From the NCBI GenBank assembly GCA_017540905.1, contig JAFYAC010000028.1, forward strand, positions 1 to 56,757: a stretch of 56,757 nucleotides of DNA, read 5' to 3'. Shown here piece by piece: positions 8,602 through 17,028 of the stretch. Made by a program: the position numbers and the translations under genes. The DNA comes from Kiritimatiellia bacterium (lineage in GTDB: Bacteria > Verrucomicrobiota > Kiritimatiellia > CAIQIC01 > Lenti-01). Position 1 is the stretch's first letter. Every line of letters begins with the position of its first letter. The notes under the pieces were generated by a model. The model was given only the letters and a program-made list of their open reading frames with translations, searched no databases and had not been told where the DNA came from.

Positions 8602-9262
8602 GCCGAAGAATCCCGCAGGGGCGTTTTTCGCCCGCGGGGGAGGGAGGGGGAATCGGGAGGGGGGAAAAATGTCAATGGAACAAGGATTCTCCCTTGGGGA
8701 ACGGGCCCGCGGCGCGAAACACGGAGAGAACGGAGGAAGGAGGCACGGAGGGGGGATGGAAGGGAAGTTTGTCGGAGGGGGGCACGCTCCGCAAACACGC
8801 TCCGAACTCTTTCCCGGTGGCCAAGGGAGGGAACGAAAGGATGCCGCCTGCGCGAGGCACCCTCCCGACAACCTCCGCGCATCCTTTGCGAAACGGGCCT
8901 GTGGTTTCAGGGACAGCGTGGCACCCAAGCCGTTGTCCCGCCAGCCATTTCCACCGCGGACGCGCAGAAGCGCGTCCCTCCCCGTGGAGAGCGTCCCGGA
9001 AGGGTCGCGCTTCCGCGCGACCATGTGGCTGGGAAACGTCTGGGCAGCATGCAGAACCAAGACTTTTCCCTCCCTGGCTTGTGTTCCGCTTTGTGGAAGC
9101 ACCGCGGGCGGGACACCCGCGCCACGACATCCCATCCGCTTCCCAACCGCGTCCCAGCCGTCGGGGCGCGGCTGGAAGCCGCACCTCCGGAAGTGGCGCG
9201 ATGGTTGTTCGGAAGGTCCGGCGACGCGTCCGGGGGTGCGGCATCCTGCCGCGCCACTGGCC
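8602..9262. repeat. repeat mosaic (modules A, B and D) between rpmH and rpoN
   Basis: I see no gene in these 660 nt. A CCCGC-GGGCG-TTTTT-CGCCC-GCGGG hairpin lies near 8610-8640. Module A (8708-8756, CGCGAAACACGGAG...GGCACGGAGG) recurs reversed at 32248-32293 and 49912-49959. Module B (about 8766-8850, TTTGTCGGAGGGGGGCACGCTCCG and on to GGTGGCCAAG) recurs reversed at 49357-49452 and in part near 32170-32247. Module D (about 8885-9050, with GGACGCGCAGAAGCGCGTCC) recurs at 23276-23400 and 49985-50147. No DnaA-box cluster was noticed. Confidence 0.75.
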
Positions 9263-10552
9263 CTACTTGCGGAGATGGGAGGGGGGGATGCCGAGCTGCT
9301 CGCGGTATTTGGCAATGGTGCGGCGGGCGACGGGATAGCCTTGCCCGCGAAGGGCGTCCGCGAGCGCCTGGTCGGAGAGGGGATGGCGCGGGGATTCGCC
9401 GCGGACAAGCTGCCGGAGGGCGGCCTTGACGGCCAGGGAGGAGACGTCGCCGGCGTCCCCGGCGTCCGCTTCGCCCTCCCCGGCGTGCGGCGGCGGGGCC
9501 TTTTTCACGCCGTGGGTGAAGAACAGGCGCAGGGGGCAGGTGCCCTGGGGGGTGAGGGCGCTCTTGTTGTCGATGGCGCGGCCGACGGTGGTTTCGTGCA
9601 GGCCGAGGATGGCGCCCATTTCCGCCAGCGTCATGGGCTTGAGGCGGGCGAGGCCGTGGTCGAAGAACGGGGCTTGCAGGCGGGCGATTTCGCGGGCGAT
9701 CTTCAGGACGGTCTCCCGGCGGCGGTCCAGGGCCCCGATCCAGAACTCACCGGACCGGATTTTTTCGGCCAGGTATTTCTTGGCGTCGGCGGGCGTGCCG
9801 GGCCGGTCGGCGAGGGCGCGGTACATCTTGGCGATGCGCAGGCCGGGGAGGGACCCGGGGAGGGGTTCGGCGGTGTAGCCGCCGCCGGGGGCGCGGACGA
9901 TGGCGACCTCGGGCACGAGGAAGGCGATCCCGCCGTCGTCCCCGCGCGCGGGGGCGAAATCGAACTCGCCGACGGTGCGTACGGCTTCCTCCGCGGCTTC
10001 TGGGGGCACGCCGGCGGCGCGGGCGAGCTCTTCCGCGGAGAGGTCGGCGCGGCCCTCCGGGTCCATGCTGCCGACCAGGTACTCGGCGGCGCGCCGGACG
10101 GGGTCCGGGAGGTCCTCTTCGGCAAGCTGCGCGAGCAGGCGCGACTGGAGGGACACTCGGTCGGGCAGGGATTCGACGAAGCGGGCGTGCCGGTCGGAAG
10201 CCTCCTCCGCCGCGGCGGAGGAAGGGGTCGGCGCATCCCCGCCGCCTTCGCCGGAAAGGGCGTCCTCGTAGCGGTCGATGTCGGCGGAGTAGTCGTCGCC
10301 GGCGCGGTCGTTGCCGGTGTCGCCCGCGTCCTCGTCGGGACCGGCGGCGGCGGACGGGGCGGCCAGTTCGGGGCCGGGCGCGGGGATTTCCTCCAGCACG
10401 GGGTTGGTTTCGAGTTCGGCGCGGATTTCTTCGCGCAGCTCCTGCAGCGGCTTCTGCATGATCCGCAGCGACTGCAGCTGCCGGGCGTCCAGGACCTGGA
10501 GTTGCCGCTGCTCCTGTCCCTGCGAGAGTTCGAGGCGGGGCATCGTCGCCAT
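9263..10552 (-). CDS. rpoN: RNA polymerase sigma-54 factor
   Basis: RpoN directs RNA polymerase to -24/-12 promoters and needs an AAA+ activator for open-complex formation. The 429-residue product has the Gln/Leu-rich region I (LELSQGQEQRQLQVLDARQL), an acidic region II, the core-binding domain (about 120-300), the HTH segment (LAEMGAILGLHETTVGRAI) and a C-terminal RpoN box ARRTIAKYRE at about 409-418. The ATG at 10552 overlaps the end of the upstream zinc-ribbon gene; longer upstream frames belong to that gene. An NtrC-type activator with a GAFTGA loop lies 2.5 kb away and is a plausible partner. Confidence 0.96.
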   Translation of the reverse strand: MATMPRLELSQGQEQRQLQVLDARQLQSLRIMQKPLQELREEIRAELETNPVLEEIPAPGPELAAPSAAAGPDEDAGDTGNDRAGDDYSADIDRYEDALSGEGGGDAPTPSSAAAEEASDRHARFVESLPDRVSLQSRLLAQLAEEDLPDPVRRAAEYLVGSMDPEGRADLSAEELARAAGVPPEAAEEAVRTVGEFDFAPARGDDGGIAFLVPEVAIVRAPGGGYTAEPLPGSLPGLRIAKMYRALADRPGTPADAKKYLAEKIRSGEFWIGALDRRRETVLKIAREIARLQAPFFDHGLARLKPMTLAEMGAILGLHETTVGRAIDNKSALTPQGTCPLRLFFTHGVKKAPPPHAGEGEADAGDAGDVSSLAVKAALRQLVRGESPRHPLSDQALADALRGQGYPVARRTIAKYREQLGIPPSHLRK

Positions 10553-10557
10553 GGCGG

Positions 10558-10761
10558 TCACTTTCCCGCCAGCGGCAGCAGCAGCGGCAGCAGGAGCAGC
10601 GCCAGCAGCAGCAGGGCGATCCAGACCACGCCGCGCTGCAGGCCGGAGCGGCCGGGGAACGCATAGCCGCAAACCGGGCACCGGTTGGAGTTCGCCGGGA
10701 CCTGCATGGCGCAGCCAGGACATTCGCGTTTGCCGAAATCGTGATGGGAATCGATCTTCAT
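10558..10761 (-). CDS. zinc-ribbon single-pass membrane protein
   Basis: I do not recognise a named family. The 67-residue product has a compact zinc ribbon with CPGC at 14-17 and CPVC at 28-31, followed by one strongly hydrophobic segment (residues 45-65, WIALLLLALLLLPLL) at the C terminus. This suggests a cytoplasmic zinc finger anchored by a tail helix. Its stop lies 6 nt after the rpoN start codon, so the two genes overlap by stop-start proximity and are probably cotranscribed. It may be a membrane-tethered adaptor, but no function can be assigned from sequence. Confidence 0.75.
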   Translation of the reverse strand: MKIDSHHDFGKRECPGCAMQVPANSNRCPVCGYAFPGRSGLQRGVVWIALLLLALLLLPLLLPLAGK

Positions 10762-10917
10762 GGTCGGGAAAGTGCGGGGACTCTAGCAGGCGCCCCATTC
10801 CCGCGAAAGCAGAAAGTCGCGCCGCCCGCCGCTTTTGGTGTGGACGGCGGCGGCGCAGGGTGGTACCAAGGCGCAGGAACGGCAAACTAGGCAACAACCA
10901 CATCCAAGGAGGACAAA

Positions 10918-11484
10918 ATGAACAAGGCAAAGGCTTGGACCCTGGCGGCCCTGGTGGCGGCGGCCGCGGCATTCCCGGCGGCGGCGCGCGCCGGCATCGG
11001 GGCGTTCGGCACCTGGTGGGACAGCAAGGACTACGGCGACATGTACGGCGGCGGCGGCAAGCTCGCCCTCGGGCTTCCCCTCGGCTTCTGGATCGAAGCG
11101 CGCGGGTCCTACCTGGAAAGCCACGGCTTCAAGGCGGCGGACGTCTCGCTGGTCCCGATCGAAGCGCTGCTGGCCTGGCAGCTGGAAGTCAGCCAGGTGA
11201 TTCGCCCGTACATCGGCGCCGGCGCCGGCTACTACCTCAAGGACTTCGAGTGGAAGAGCCGCTGGAAGGAATGGAAGGACGAGTTCAAGGACAAGGACTG
11301 CGCCGGCTACTTCGCGCTCGCGGGCGTCTGCATCGGCATCGGCGACGTCTTCTCGATCTTCTGCGAAGCCAAGTACACCCTCGTCGGCGAGGACGACAAG
11401 TTCCACTGGCGCGGCAGCGACATCAAGGAGAAGTACTCCTTCGACGGCCTCTCCGTGAACGCGGGCGTCAAGATCGGCTTCTGA
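10918..11484 (+). CDS. outer-membrane beta-barrel protein
   Basis: The 188-residue product begins with a signal peptide (MNKAKAWTLAALVAAAAAF, likely cleavage after AAARA near residue 25). The mature part has alternating patterns such as GKLALGLPLGFWIEARGSYLE and YIGAGAGYYLKD, and ends NAGVKIGF with a C-terminal Phe, the hallmark of BAM substrates. It is about the size of an eight-stranded OmpA-like barrel; a charged loop (KSRWKEWKDEFKDKD) and two nearby Cys might form a surface disulfide. A perfect AAGGAGG Shine-Dalgarno lies 8 nt before the ATG, the strongest in the window, suggesting high expression. A terminator follows. Confidence 0.72.
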   Translation: MNKAKAWTLAALVAAAAAFPAAARAGIGAFGTWWDSKDYGDMYGGGGKLALGLPLGFWIEARGSYLESHGFKAADVSLVPIEALLAWQLEVSQVIRPYIGAGAGYYLKDFEWKSRWKEWKDEFKDKDCAGYFALAGVCIGIGDVFSIFCEAKYTLVGEDDKFHWRGSDIKEKYSFDGLSVNAGVKIGF

Positions 11485-11513
11485 GCCGGTCCGCCGCGCA
11501 ACCGGGCCTCCCG

Positions 11514-11566
11514 GCCGCGGATGGGGCTTCCCCGGCGGAAGCCCCCGCGGCGGGGGGCCTTTTTCG
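11514..11566 (+). terminator. hairpin terminator after the beta-barrel gene
   Basis: GGGGCTTCC (11523-11531) pairs perfectly with GGAAGCCCC (11537-11545), extended by flanking CCGCGG pairing. A TTTTT run follows about 15 nt downstream after a G-rich stretch. Placement 40 nt after the stop codon fits a terminator, although the U tract is not immediately adjacent. Confidence 0.5.
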
Positions 11567-11578
11567 GAACATCCCCCC

Positions 11579-13102
11579 GTGAAACCGGCAAGCGCCATCC
11601 TCCGCGACCTGTTCTCCCGCCTGCCCGCGTGGCTGGCGGGGGCGGCCGTCTTCGCGGTGCACACCGCGGTGGGCGTCTACCTGCGGAAGGTCCGCGGGGT
11701 GAACATCGCCAGCGACCCCATCCTGAACAACTGGGAGGCGTTCTGGCAGACCCTGCCGATGCGGTTCCTGCTGGAATCGCCGGCGGACAGCCTCCTGCAC
11801 TGCCATTCGCAGCCGCCCATGCTCAACGTTGTGGGCCTCGCCGTGCGCCGGCTGGCCGGGGAGGGGCGGCACCTGGCGGCGACGCACACCCTGCAGATGC
11901 TGCTGGGTTCCCTGGCCTGCGCAATGGCGTACGCGCTGCTCCGGCACCTGACGGGGAAGCCCGGCGTATCCTTCGCGGTGGCGGTGCTGCTGGCCCTCGC
12001 GCCCGCGATGTTCCTGTACGAAGCCTTCCTCCTCTACACGCTGCTGATCGCGTTCTTCCTGATGCTTTTCCTGTTCTGCCTGGTCCGCGCCGCGCGCGGC
12101 CGCCGCATGCGGGACCTTGTCGCGTGCACGGCCGCGCTGAACCTCCTGATGCTGACGCAGACCAGCTTCCACCCCATGCTGCTACTGCCGTTCCTCGCGC
12201 TGGGGGCCCTGCTGGCGGGGGCGCGCTGGCGGCGGTTCCTGGCCTGGTCGCTGCTGGCCAGCTCGCTGACGCTGGGATGGTACGCGAAGAACCAGGCCGT
12301 CTTCGGGTTCTTCGGCGCGAGCAGCTGGATGGGCTCCAACTTCTGGCGGATCGTGTCCGCGAACTACACGCGGGAGGAACTGCTCGCGCTGCGCGACGCG
12401 GGCGTCATCGAGCCGGCGGCCGCCGAACGGGGCTGCTTCGACCGGCCGTCGAAGTTCGTCCCCTACGGGTTCGACCGGACCTCGGACGTGCCGGTGCTGT
12501 CGCAGGACGACTACAACAACGTCAACATGCCGGACATCTCGCGGATGCACCAGCGCAACGCCGTCCGGCTGCTCCGGCACGATCCGCGGCACTACCTGGC
12601 GAACGTCGCGGAAGCGTACGGGTTGTTCTGCAAGCCTTCCTTCCACACGCGGCCGCTGGCGGTGAACACGGGGCGCCTCCCGGCCGCGGTCCGCGACCTT
12701 TCCCTGCTGGACGGACGGCGCCTGCTGGCCCGCGCCAACGAACGGTGGGGCACGCACTGGACCTCGCTCTACCAGTTCCTCATCCCGCTGCTCCTGCTGG
12801 CCTACGGCGGGCGCGCGTTCTGGCTGTGCCGGTTCTCGCCGCGGTCGTGGGCCGCCCTGCTCCGCGCCTATCCGGTCGAGGCGGCGCTCTGCTTCCTGGT
12901 CTTCTACCTGACGGCCGTCTCCATCCTCTTCGAACACGGCGAAAACTGCCGGTTCAAATTCCCGATCGAATCCGTGGTGGTCTGCATGGCCGTCGCCGTC
13001 CCCTTCGGCCGGTTCTGGCGCAGGGGCGCGCTGCCGGACCCGGACTCCGGCAAGGGCGCGGGCGCGGCCGCCGCCCCCGCCCGTCAGAACGGCAGGTTGT
13101 AG
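11579..13102 (+). CDS. multi-pass membrane protein, GT-C glycosyltransferase-like
   Basis: The 507-residue product has about ten hydrophobic segments (for example 16-34, 105-125, 130-150, 155-180, 185-215, 220-240 and three between 395 and 490). It has an acidic early loop (SDPILNNWEAFW) and an aromatic-rich extracytoplasmic domain around 255-390. This layout resembles ArnT/PMT-type (GT-C) enzymes that transfer sugars from lipid carriers, but the family's DD/DE signature in the first loop is not certain. Start is GTG at 11579. It converges with the NtrC-like gene, the two overlapping by about 19 nt at their ends. Substrate unknown. Confidence 0.55.
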   Translation: MKPASAILRDLFSRLPAWLAGAAVFAVHTAVGVYLRKVRGVNIASDPILNNWEAFWQTLPMRFLLESPADSLLHCHSQPPMLNVVGLAVRRLAGEGRHLAATHTLQMLLGSLACAMAYALLRHLTGKPGVSFAVAVLLALAPAMFLYEAFLLYTLLIAFFLMLFLFCLVRAARGRRMRDLVACTAALNLLMLTQTSFHPMLLLPFLALGALLAGARWRRFLAWSLLASSLTLGWYAKNQAVFGFFGASSWMGSNFWRIVSANYTREELLALRDAGVIEPAAAERGCFDRPSKFVPYGFDRTSDVPVLSQDDYNNVNMPDISRMHQRNAVRLLRHDPRHYLANVAEAYGLFCKPSFHTRPLAVNTGRLPAAVRDLSLLDGRRLLARANERWGTHWTSLYQFLIPLLLLAYGGRAFWLCRFSPRSWAALLRAYPVEAALCFLVFYLTAVSILFEHGENCRFKFPIESVVVCMAVAVPFGRFWRRGALPDPDSGKGAGAAAAPARQNGRL

Positions 13103-14454
13103 TCCTGGATCTTGCGCTGGATGGTGCGGCGCGAGATGCCGAGCCGTTCGGCCGTGAGCGAGCGGTTGCCGCCGGTCTGGGCGAGGACGCGTTCGAGCGT
13201 CCGCTTCTCGATTTCGTCGAGGGTGAGGCCGTCGGGGGGCGTCCAGTCCTGCGCGGCGGGGGCGGCGGGGGCGAAGGGCCCGTCGAGGCGCAGGCGCGAC
13301 GCGAGCAGCTCGCCGCCCGGGGCGGTGACGACCGCCGACTCGACGGTGTTGCGCAGCTCGCGGACGTTCCCCGGCCAGGAATGGGCTTCGAGCCGCGCGT
13401 ACCACCCCTCCTCCACGCGGTCGATGCGGCACCCGTTCTCCAGCTGCGCGGCGGCCACGAACCGCTCGGCCAGCGGGCGGATGTCCCCGCGGCGCTCGCG
13501 GAGCGGCGGGAGCGCGATTTCCACGACGCGCAGGCGGTAGTACAGGTCTTCGCGGAAGGTGCCTTCGCGCACCATCGCCGCCAGGTCGCGGTTGGTGGCC
13601 GACACGAGCCGCACGTCCACCCGGAACGGTTCCCCCCCGCCGACGCGCGCCACGGTCCGGTCCTCCAGCACCCGCAGGAGCCGGATCTGCACGGGGGGCG
13701 GCGCCTCGCCGATTTCGTCGAGGAACAGCGTCCCCCCCTGCGCCCGCTCGAAGGCCCCCGCGCGCCGTGCCACCGCCCCGGTGAAGGCCCCCTTTTCGTG
13801 GCCGAACAGCTCGCTTTCGAGCAGCCCCTCCGCGAACGCCCCGCAGTTCACCGCCACGAACGCTCCCGTGGCCCGCGGCCCCTCCGCGTGCAACGCGCGG
13901 GCGACGAGTTCCTTGCCGGTGCCGCTTTCGCCGCGCACGAGCACGGTGGACTTCGTGCCGGCCAGCTGCCGCACCTGCCGCACCACCTCGCGCATCGCGG
14001 GCGATTCCGCCACCCACGAGCCGGTGCCCCAGTCCCGGCGCGCCTCGCTCCGCAACCGCTCCACGTCGCGGCGCAGGCGCGACGTTTCGAGCGCGCGGGC
14101 CAGCTTGGATTCGAGCTCGCCGAGGTCGAGCGGCTTCTGCAAATAGTCGTACGCCCCCTCCCGCATCGCCCGCACGCTCGAATCCACCGACCCGAACGCC
14201 GTCATCAGCAGCACGGGGATCGGCCCGCCGCCGGGCAGCCCGTGGATCCGCCGCAGCACCTCGATGCCGTCGATGTCCGGCAGCACCAGGTCGGTGAGCA
14301 CCACGTCCGCCCCGCGCGCGCGGAGCGCCTCCACCCCCTCCCGGCCCGTCGCGGCCAGTTCCACCGCGTGGCCGATGTCGCCGATGGCTTCGACCAGCGA
14401 ACGCCCGTTGTCGGCGTCGTCCTCCACGATCAGGATGCGTGCGGGTCCGCTCAT
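13084..14454 (-). CDS. sigma-54-dependent NtrC-family response regulator
   Basis: The 456-residue product has the three NtrC modules. The receiver domain (1-120) has acidic EDD 11-13, phosphoacceptor Asp55 and Lys107. The AAA+ domain (about 145-380) has Walker A GESGTGKE (175-182), the sigma-54-contacting GAFTGA loop (222-227) and Walker B GTLFLDE (241-247). A Fis-type HTH follows near 430-452 (GGNRSLTAERLGISRRTIQ). It would activate RpoN holoenzyme at -24/-12 promoters. The ATG overlaps the stop of the upstream kinase gene as ATGA, giving a coupled two-component pair. Target genes are not identifiable here. Confidence 0.95.
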   Translation of the reverse strand: MSGPARILIVEDDADNGRSLVEAIGDIGHAVELAATGREGVEALRARGADVVLTDLVLPDIDGIEVLRRIHGLPGGGPIPVLLMTAFGSVDSSVRAMREGAYDYLQKPLDLGELESKLARALETSRLRRDVERLRSEARRDWGTGSWVAESPAMREVVRQVRQLAGTKSTVLVRGESGTGKELVARALHAEGPRATGAFVAVNCGAFAEGLLESELFGHEKGAFTGAVARRAGAFERAQGGTLFLDEIGEAPPPVQIRLLRVLEDRTVARVGGGEPFRVDVRLVSATNRDLAAMVREGTFREDLYYRLRVVEIALPPLRERRGDIRPLAERFVAAAQLENGCRIDRVEEGWYARLEAHSWPGNVRELRNTVESAVVTAPGGELLASRLRLDGPFAPAAPAAQDWTPPDGLTLDEIEKRTLERVLAQTGGNRSLTAERLGISRRTIQRKIQDYNLPF

Positions 14455-15890
14455 GGGGTCTCCTTGGGTTGCGGGGCGGGGGAGGGCGCGGGCGCGGCGG
14501 CGGCCCGGGGGTAGACCATCCGCAGCCGGGCGCCGCCGCGGCCGGCGCGGGGTTCGGCGGCCTCCAGCCGCCCGCCCCCGTGTTCCACCGCCAGGCGCGC
14601 CATGAAAAGCCCCAGCCCGGTGCCCTGCGGCCGCGTCGTGTAGAACATCCCGAAAACCTTTTCCCGCGCCGCCCGCGGTATGCCCGGCCCGTTGTCCTCG
14701 ACCTCCAGCGCGACCTCCGCGCCCCCCGCCGGGGCCTCCACCGATAGCCGCACCGGGCCCGGCGCCTTCCCGTGCTGCAACGCGTTCAGCAACAGGTTGA
14801 GGATGGCCCGCTTCGCCCCCGCCGAAGGCCCCGCGAACGGGGCCGGCCCGCCCGCCTCCACCTCCAGCCGCATGCCGGCCGCCTCGTACCTCGGGGCCAT
14901 CATCTCGGCGCATTCGCGCGCGCAGGCCGCCAAATCGCCCCCTTCCGCGGCCGGCATCCCGTCCGGACGCGCCAGCGTCAGGAATTCCCGGAATATGCGG
15001 TCCATCCGGTCCAGCGTGCAGCGCATCCGGCCAGCCAGTTCCCCCACCCTCTCCGGGCGCGTGCCGCTCCCCTTCGCCGCCTCCTTTTCCAGCATCTGCG
15101 CATCCAGGCGCAGGCTCGACATCGGATTGCGGAAATCATGCACGATGCCGTTCGCCAGCATCCCCGAAAACGCCAGGTGCTCCTCCCGCCGCCGGGCCCG
15201 TTCCCGCGCCTCCTCCCGCCGCGCGACCCACGCCACCAGCGCCAGACACAGCGCGAACGCCGCCGCCACCGTCGCCAGGCCGAGCCGGTACATCGAATCG
15301 ATGGCGCTCACCGCCGCCCACTCCTCCCGCTCCACCGCGCGCCGGGCGAACCCCGCCTCCAGCTCGATCGCCTCCGCGCCCGGCTCCGGCTCCAGCGCGA
15401 CCGTGAACGTCACCACCGGCATCCCCTCCCCCGCCGCGCCCCCCTCCGCGCCGCCGCCCGCCAGCATGCGCCGCCCCATCCGCACCGGCCCCGCGAAACG
15501 TCCGTGCGGCGCCGCGTCCCCGCCGCCGCCCTCCTCCAACGGCGCGCCGTCCGCCGTGCCCTCCTCCAGGAACAGCGTCGCCTCCCCCTGGCGGACGGCC
15601 ACCGACGCCAAGTCCGGCTCCGTCCCCCTCATCGATTCCACCACCCCCGCGAACCCGTTCCACCCCCCGCCGCGGCCCGCGGCGGCCTCCCCCGCGCGCC
15701 CCGCGAGGACCAGCGCCATCCACTGCCCCCTTTCCGCCACCGACTGCGCAGCCGCGAGCCGCGCCGCCCGCCCGTGCCAGTGGCGCAGCCCCGCGAGCCC
15801 GGCCGCCGCCAGCAACGCCGCCGCGGCCACCCATCCCGCGGCCACCCACGCGAACGGCACCTGCCGGTTCCTGCCATTTCCAAAAGCCAT
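14451..15890 (-). CDS. membrane sensor histidine kinase
   Basis: This is the partner of the NtrC-like regulator. The product (about 479 residues) has TM1 near 12-34, a periplasmic domain of about 165 residues rich in Gly/Ala/Glu, TM2 near 202-223, a charged linker (RREEARERARRREEH), and the H-box with phosphorylated His251 (GIVHDFRNPM). The ATPase domain has the N box (AILNLLLNALQHG), G1 (DNGPGIP) and G2 (GTGLGLFMARLAVEHGGG). I chose the ATG at 15890 because a TACAAT -10 element ends 7 nt before it; the in-frame ATG at 15899 overlaps that hexamer. The sensory domain matches no family I recognise, so the stimulus is unknown. Confidence 0.9.
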   Translation of the reverse strand: MAFGNGRNRQVPFAWVAAGWVAAAALLAAAGLAGLRHWHGRAARLAAAQSVAERGQWMALVLAGRAGEAAAGRGGGWNGFAGVVESMRGTEPDLASVAVRQGEATLFLEEGTADGAPLEEGGGGDAAPHGRFAGPVRMGRRMLAGGGAEGGAAGEGMPVVTFTVALEPEPGAEAIELEAGFARRAVEREEWAAVSAIDSMYRLGLATVAAAFALCLALVAWVARREEARERARRREEHLAFSGMLANGIVHDFRNPMSSLRLDAQMLEKEAAKGSGTRPERVGELAGRMRCTLDRMDRIFREFLTLARPDGMPAAEGGDLAACARECAEMMAPRYEAAGMRLEVEAGGPAPFAGPSAGAKRAILNLLLNALQHGKAPGPVRLSVEAPAGGAEVALEVEDNGPGIPRAAREKVFGMFYTTRPQGTGLGLFMARLAVEHGGGRLEAAEPRAGRGGARLRMVYPRAAAAPAPSPAPQPKETP

Positions 15891-15897
15891 GCGCGCC

Positions 15898-15925
15898 ATT
15901 GTACGCCCCCCCGTTGCGCCCGCAA
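15898..15925 (-). promoter_or_regulatory. leaderless-type promoter of the kinase-regulator operon
   Basis: On the minus strand TTGCGG (15920-15925), a 16-nt spacer and TACAAT (15898-15903) are followed by exactly 7 nt and the ATG at 15890. Transcription should start at or next to the A of ATG, so the mRNA would have no ribosome binding site. Confidence 0.5.
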
Positions 15926-15962
15926 GCCCCGATTCCCCCGCCCCCCCTTCCGCCAAACGCAT

Positions 15963-15991
15963 TTGACACGGCCGCCCCCTCCCCGTAATCT
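15963..15991 (+). promoter_or_regulatory. sigma-70 promoter of accD
   Basis: TTGACA (15963-15968) is followed by a 17-nt spacer and TAATCT (15986-15991). Transcription would begin near 15998, giving a leader of about 53 nt containing AAAAAGGAA before the accD ATG. It is divergent from the kinase promoter only 38 nt away. Confidence 0.65.
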
Positions 15992-16050
15992 TCCCCCCGT
16001 GTCCGGCCCCGCCCCTCCGCGGGACCCCGCACCCGAAAAAGGAACATCCC

Positions 16051-16926
16051 ATGCCCTTGTTTTTGAAACGACAGAACGGCCTCGGCAAATCCCGCCGTCG
16101 CGACATGCCCGACGGCCTGTGGCTCAAGTGCCCCGAATGCAACGAAATGCTCTACTCCGAAGAGCTCGACAAAGCCCTCCGCGTCTGCCCCCTGTGCAAC
16201 TACCACTTCCCCCTCGACCGCGCCGACCGCATCGCAATGCTGGCCGACGACGGCACCTTCGAGGAATGGGACCGCGACCTGCTGTCCCTCGACTTCCTGG
16301 GCTTCATCGGCCCCGCCCCCTACCAGGACAAGCTCGAAGACAACCGCCGCAAGACCGGCCAGCCCGACGCCGTCACCTGCGGCCGCGCCCGCCTCGACGG
16401 GCGCCCCCTCGCCCTGGGCGTCATGGACTTCAACTTCCTCGGCGCGAGCATGGGCTCCGTCGTCGGCGAAAAGATCACGCGCCTGATCGAGCGCGCGACC
16501 GCCGCGGCCCTGCCCCTGGTGATCGTCTGCGCCTCCGGCGGCGCCCGCATGTACGAAGGCCTCCTCAGCCTCATGCAGATGGCCAAGACCTCCGGCGCCC
16601 TGGCCCGCCACGCCGACGCCGGCCTCCCGTACATCTCCGTCCTGACCCACCCCACCACGGCCGGCGTCATGGCGAGCTTCGCGACCCTCGGCGACGTCAT
16701 CCTGGCCGAACCCGGCGCCCTCATCGGCTTCGCCGGCGCGCGCGTCATCAAGGAAACCATCCAGCAGGACCTCCCCGCCGGCTTCCAGCGCCCCGACTTC
16801 CTGCTCAAGCACGGCCTCCTCGACCAGATCGTCCCCCGCCGCGACCTCAAGGCCCGCCTCGCCCTCCTCCTCGACTACCTCATGCCCGCCCCCGCCGCCC
16901 CGGCCCCCGCCGCCGCCCCGGTCTGA
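16051..16926 (+). CDS. accD: acetyl-CoA carboxylase carboxyltransferase subunit beta
   Basis: AccD, with AccA, transfers the carboxyl group from biotin to acetyl-CoA, the first committed step of fatty-acid synthesis. The 291-residue product has the N-terminal zinc ribbon with Cys27, Cys30, Cys46 and Cys49 (CPEC...CPLC) and the crotonase-like carboxyltransferase core: FNFLGASMGSVVGEKITR, CASGGARMYEGLLSLMQM, VLTHPTTAGVMASFA and IGFAGARVIKETIQ. Length is normal. The C terminus is an Ala/Pro tail. AAAAAGGAA precedes the ATG and a canonical promoter lies upstream. folC follows after about 100 nt, the common accD-folC arrangement. Confidence 0.96.
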   Translation: MPLFLKRQNGLGKSRRRDMPDGLWLKCPECNEMLYSEELDKALRVCPLCNYHFPLDRADRIAMLADDGTFEEWDRDLLSLDFLGFIGPAPYQDKLEDNRRKTGQPDAVTCGRARLDGRPLALGVMDFNFLGASMGSVVGEKITRLIERATAAALPLVIVCASGGARMYEGLLSLMQMAKTSGALARHADAGLPYISVLTHPTTAGVMASFATLGDVILAEPGALIGFAGARVIKETIQQDLPAGFQRPDFLLKHGLLDQIVPRRDLKARLALLLDYLMPAPAAPAPAAAPV

Positions 16927-16933
16927 GCCCCGC

Positions 16934-17006
16934 GGGATTCCGGCATCCCGGCATCCCGGTTTTCCGGCCCCGGAAACCCGGAATCCCGAAGACCCCGAAT
17001 CCCGGC
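16934..17006. repeat. CATCCCGG word array upstream of folC
   Basis: The gap between accD and folC is made of repeated GGCATCCC / CGAATCCC words (GGCATCCCGGCATCCCGG and so on) with an internal CCGG-CCCC-GGAAACCCGG fold-back. It ends 23 nt before the folC ATG. It is another example of a site-specific tandem word next to a start codon. Confidence 0.75.
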
Positions 17007-17028
17007 CTCTTCCCTTTCTTCCCCCCCC

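Noticed and set aside
8920..8950. Sigma-54 promoter around TGGCAC before rpoN-side repeats
   Set aside because: The distance between the GG and the next TTG/GC is wrong (not 10 nt), so it does not match a -24/-12 element.
8602..9262. Possible oriC next to rpmH
   Set aside because: No dnaA gene, no cluster of TTATCCACA-type boxes and no AT-rich unwinding region; the gap is repeat mosaic.
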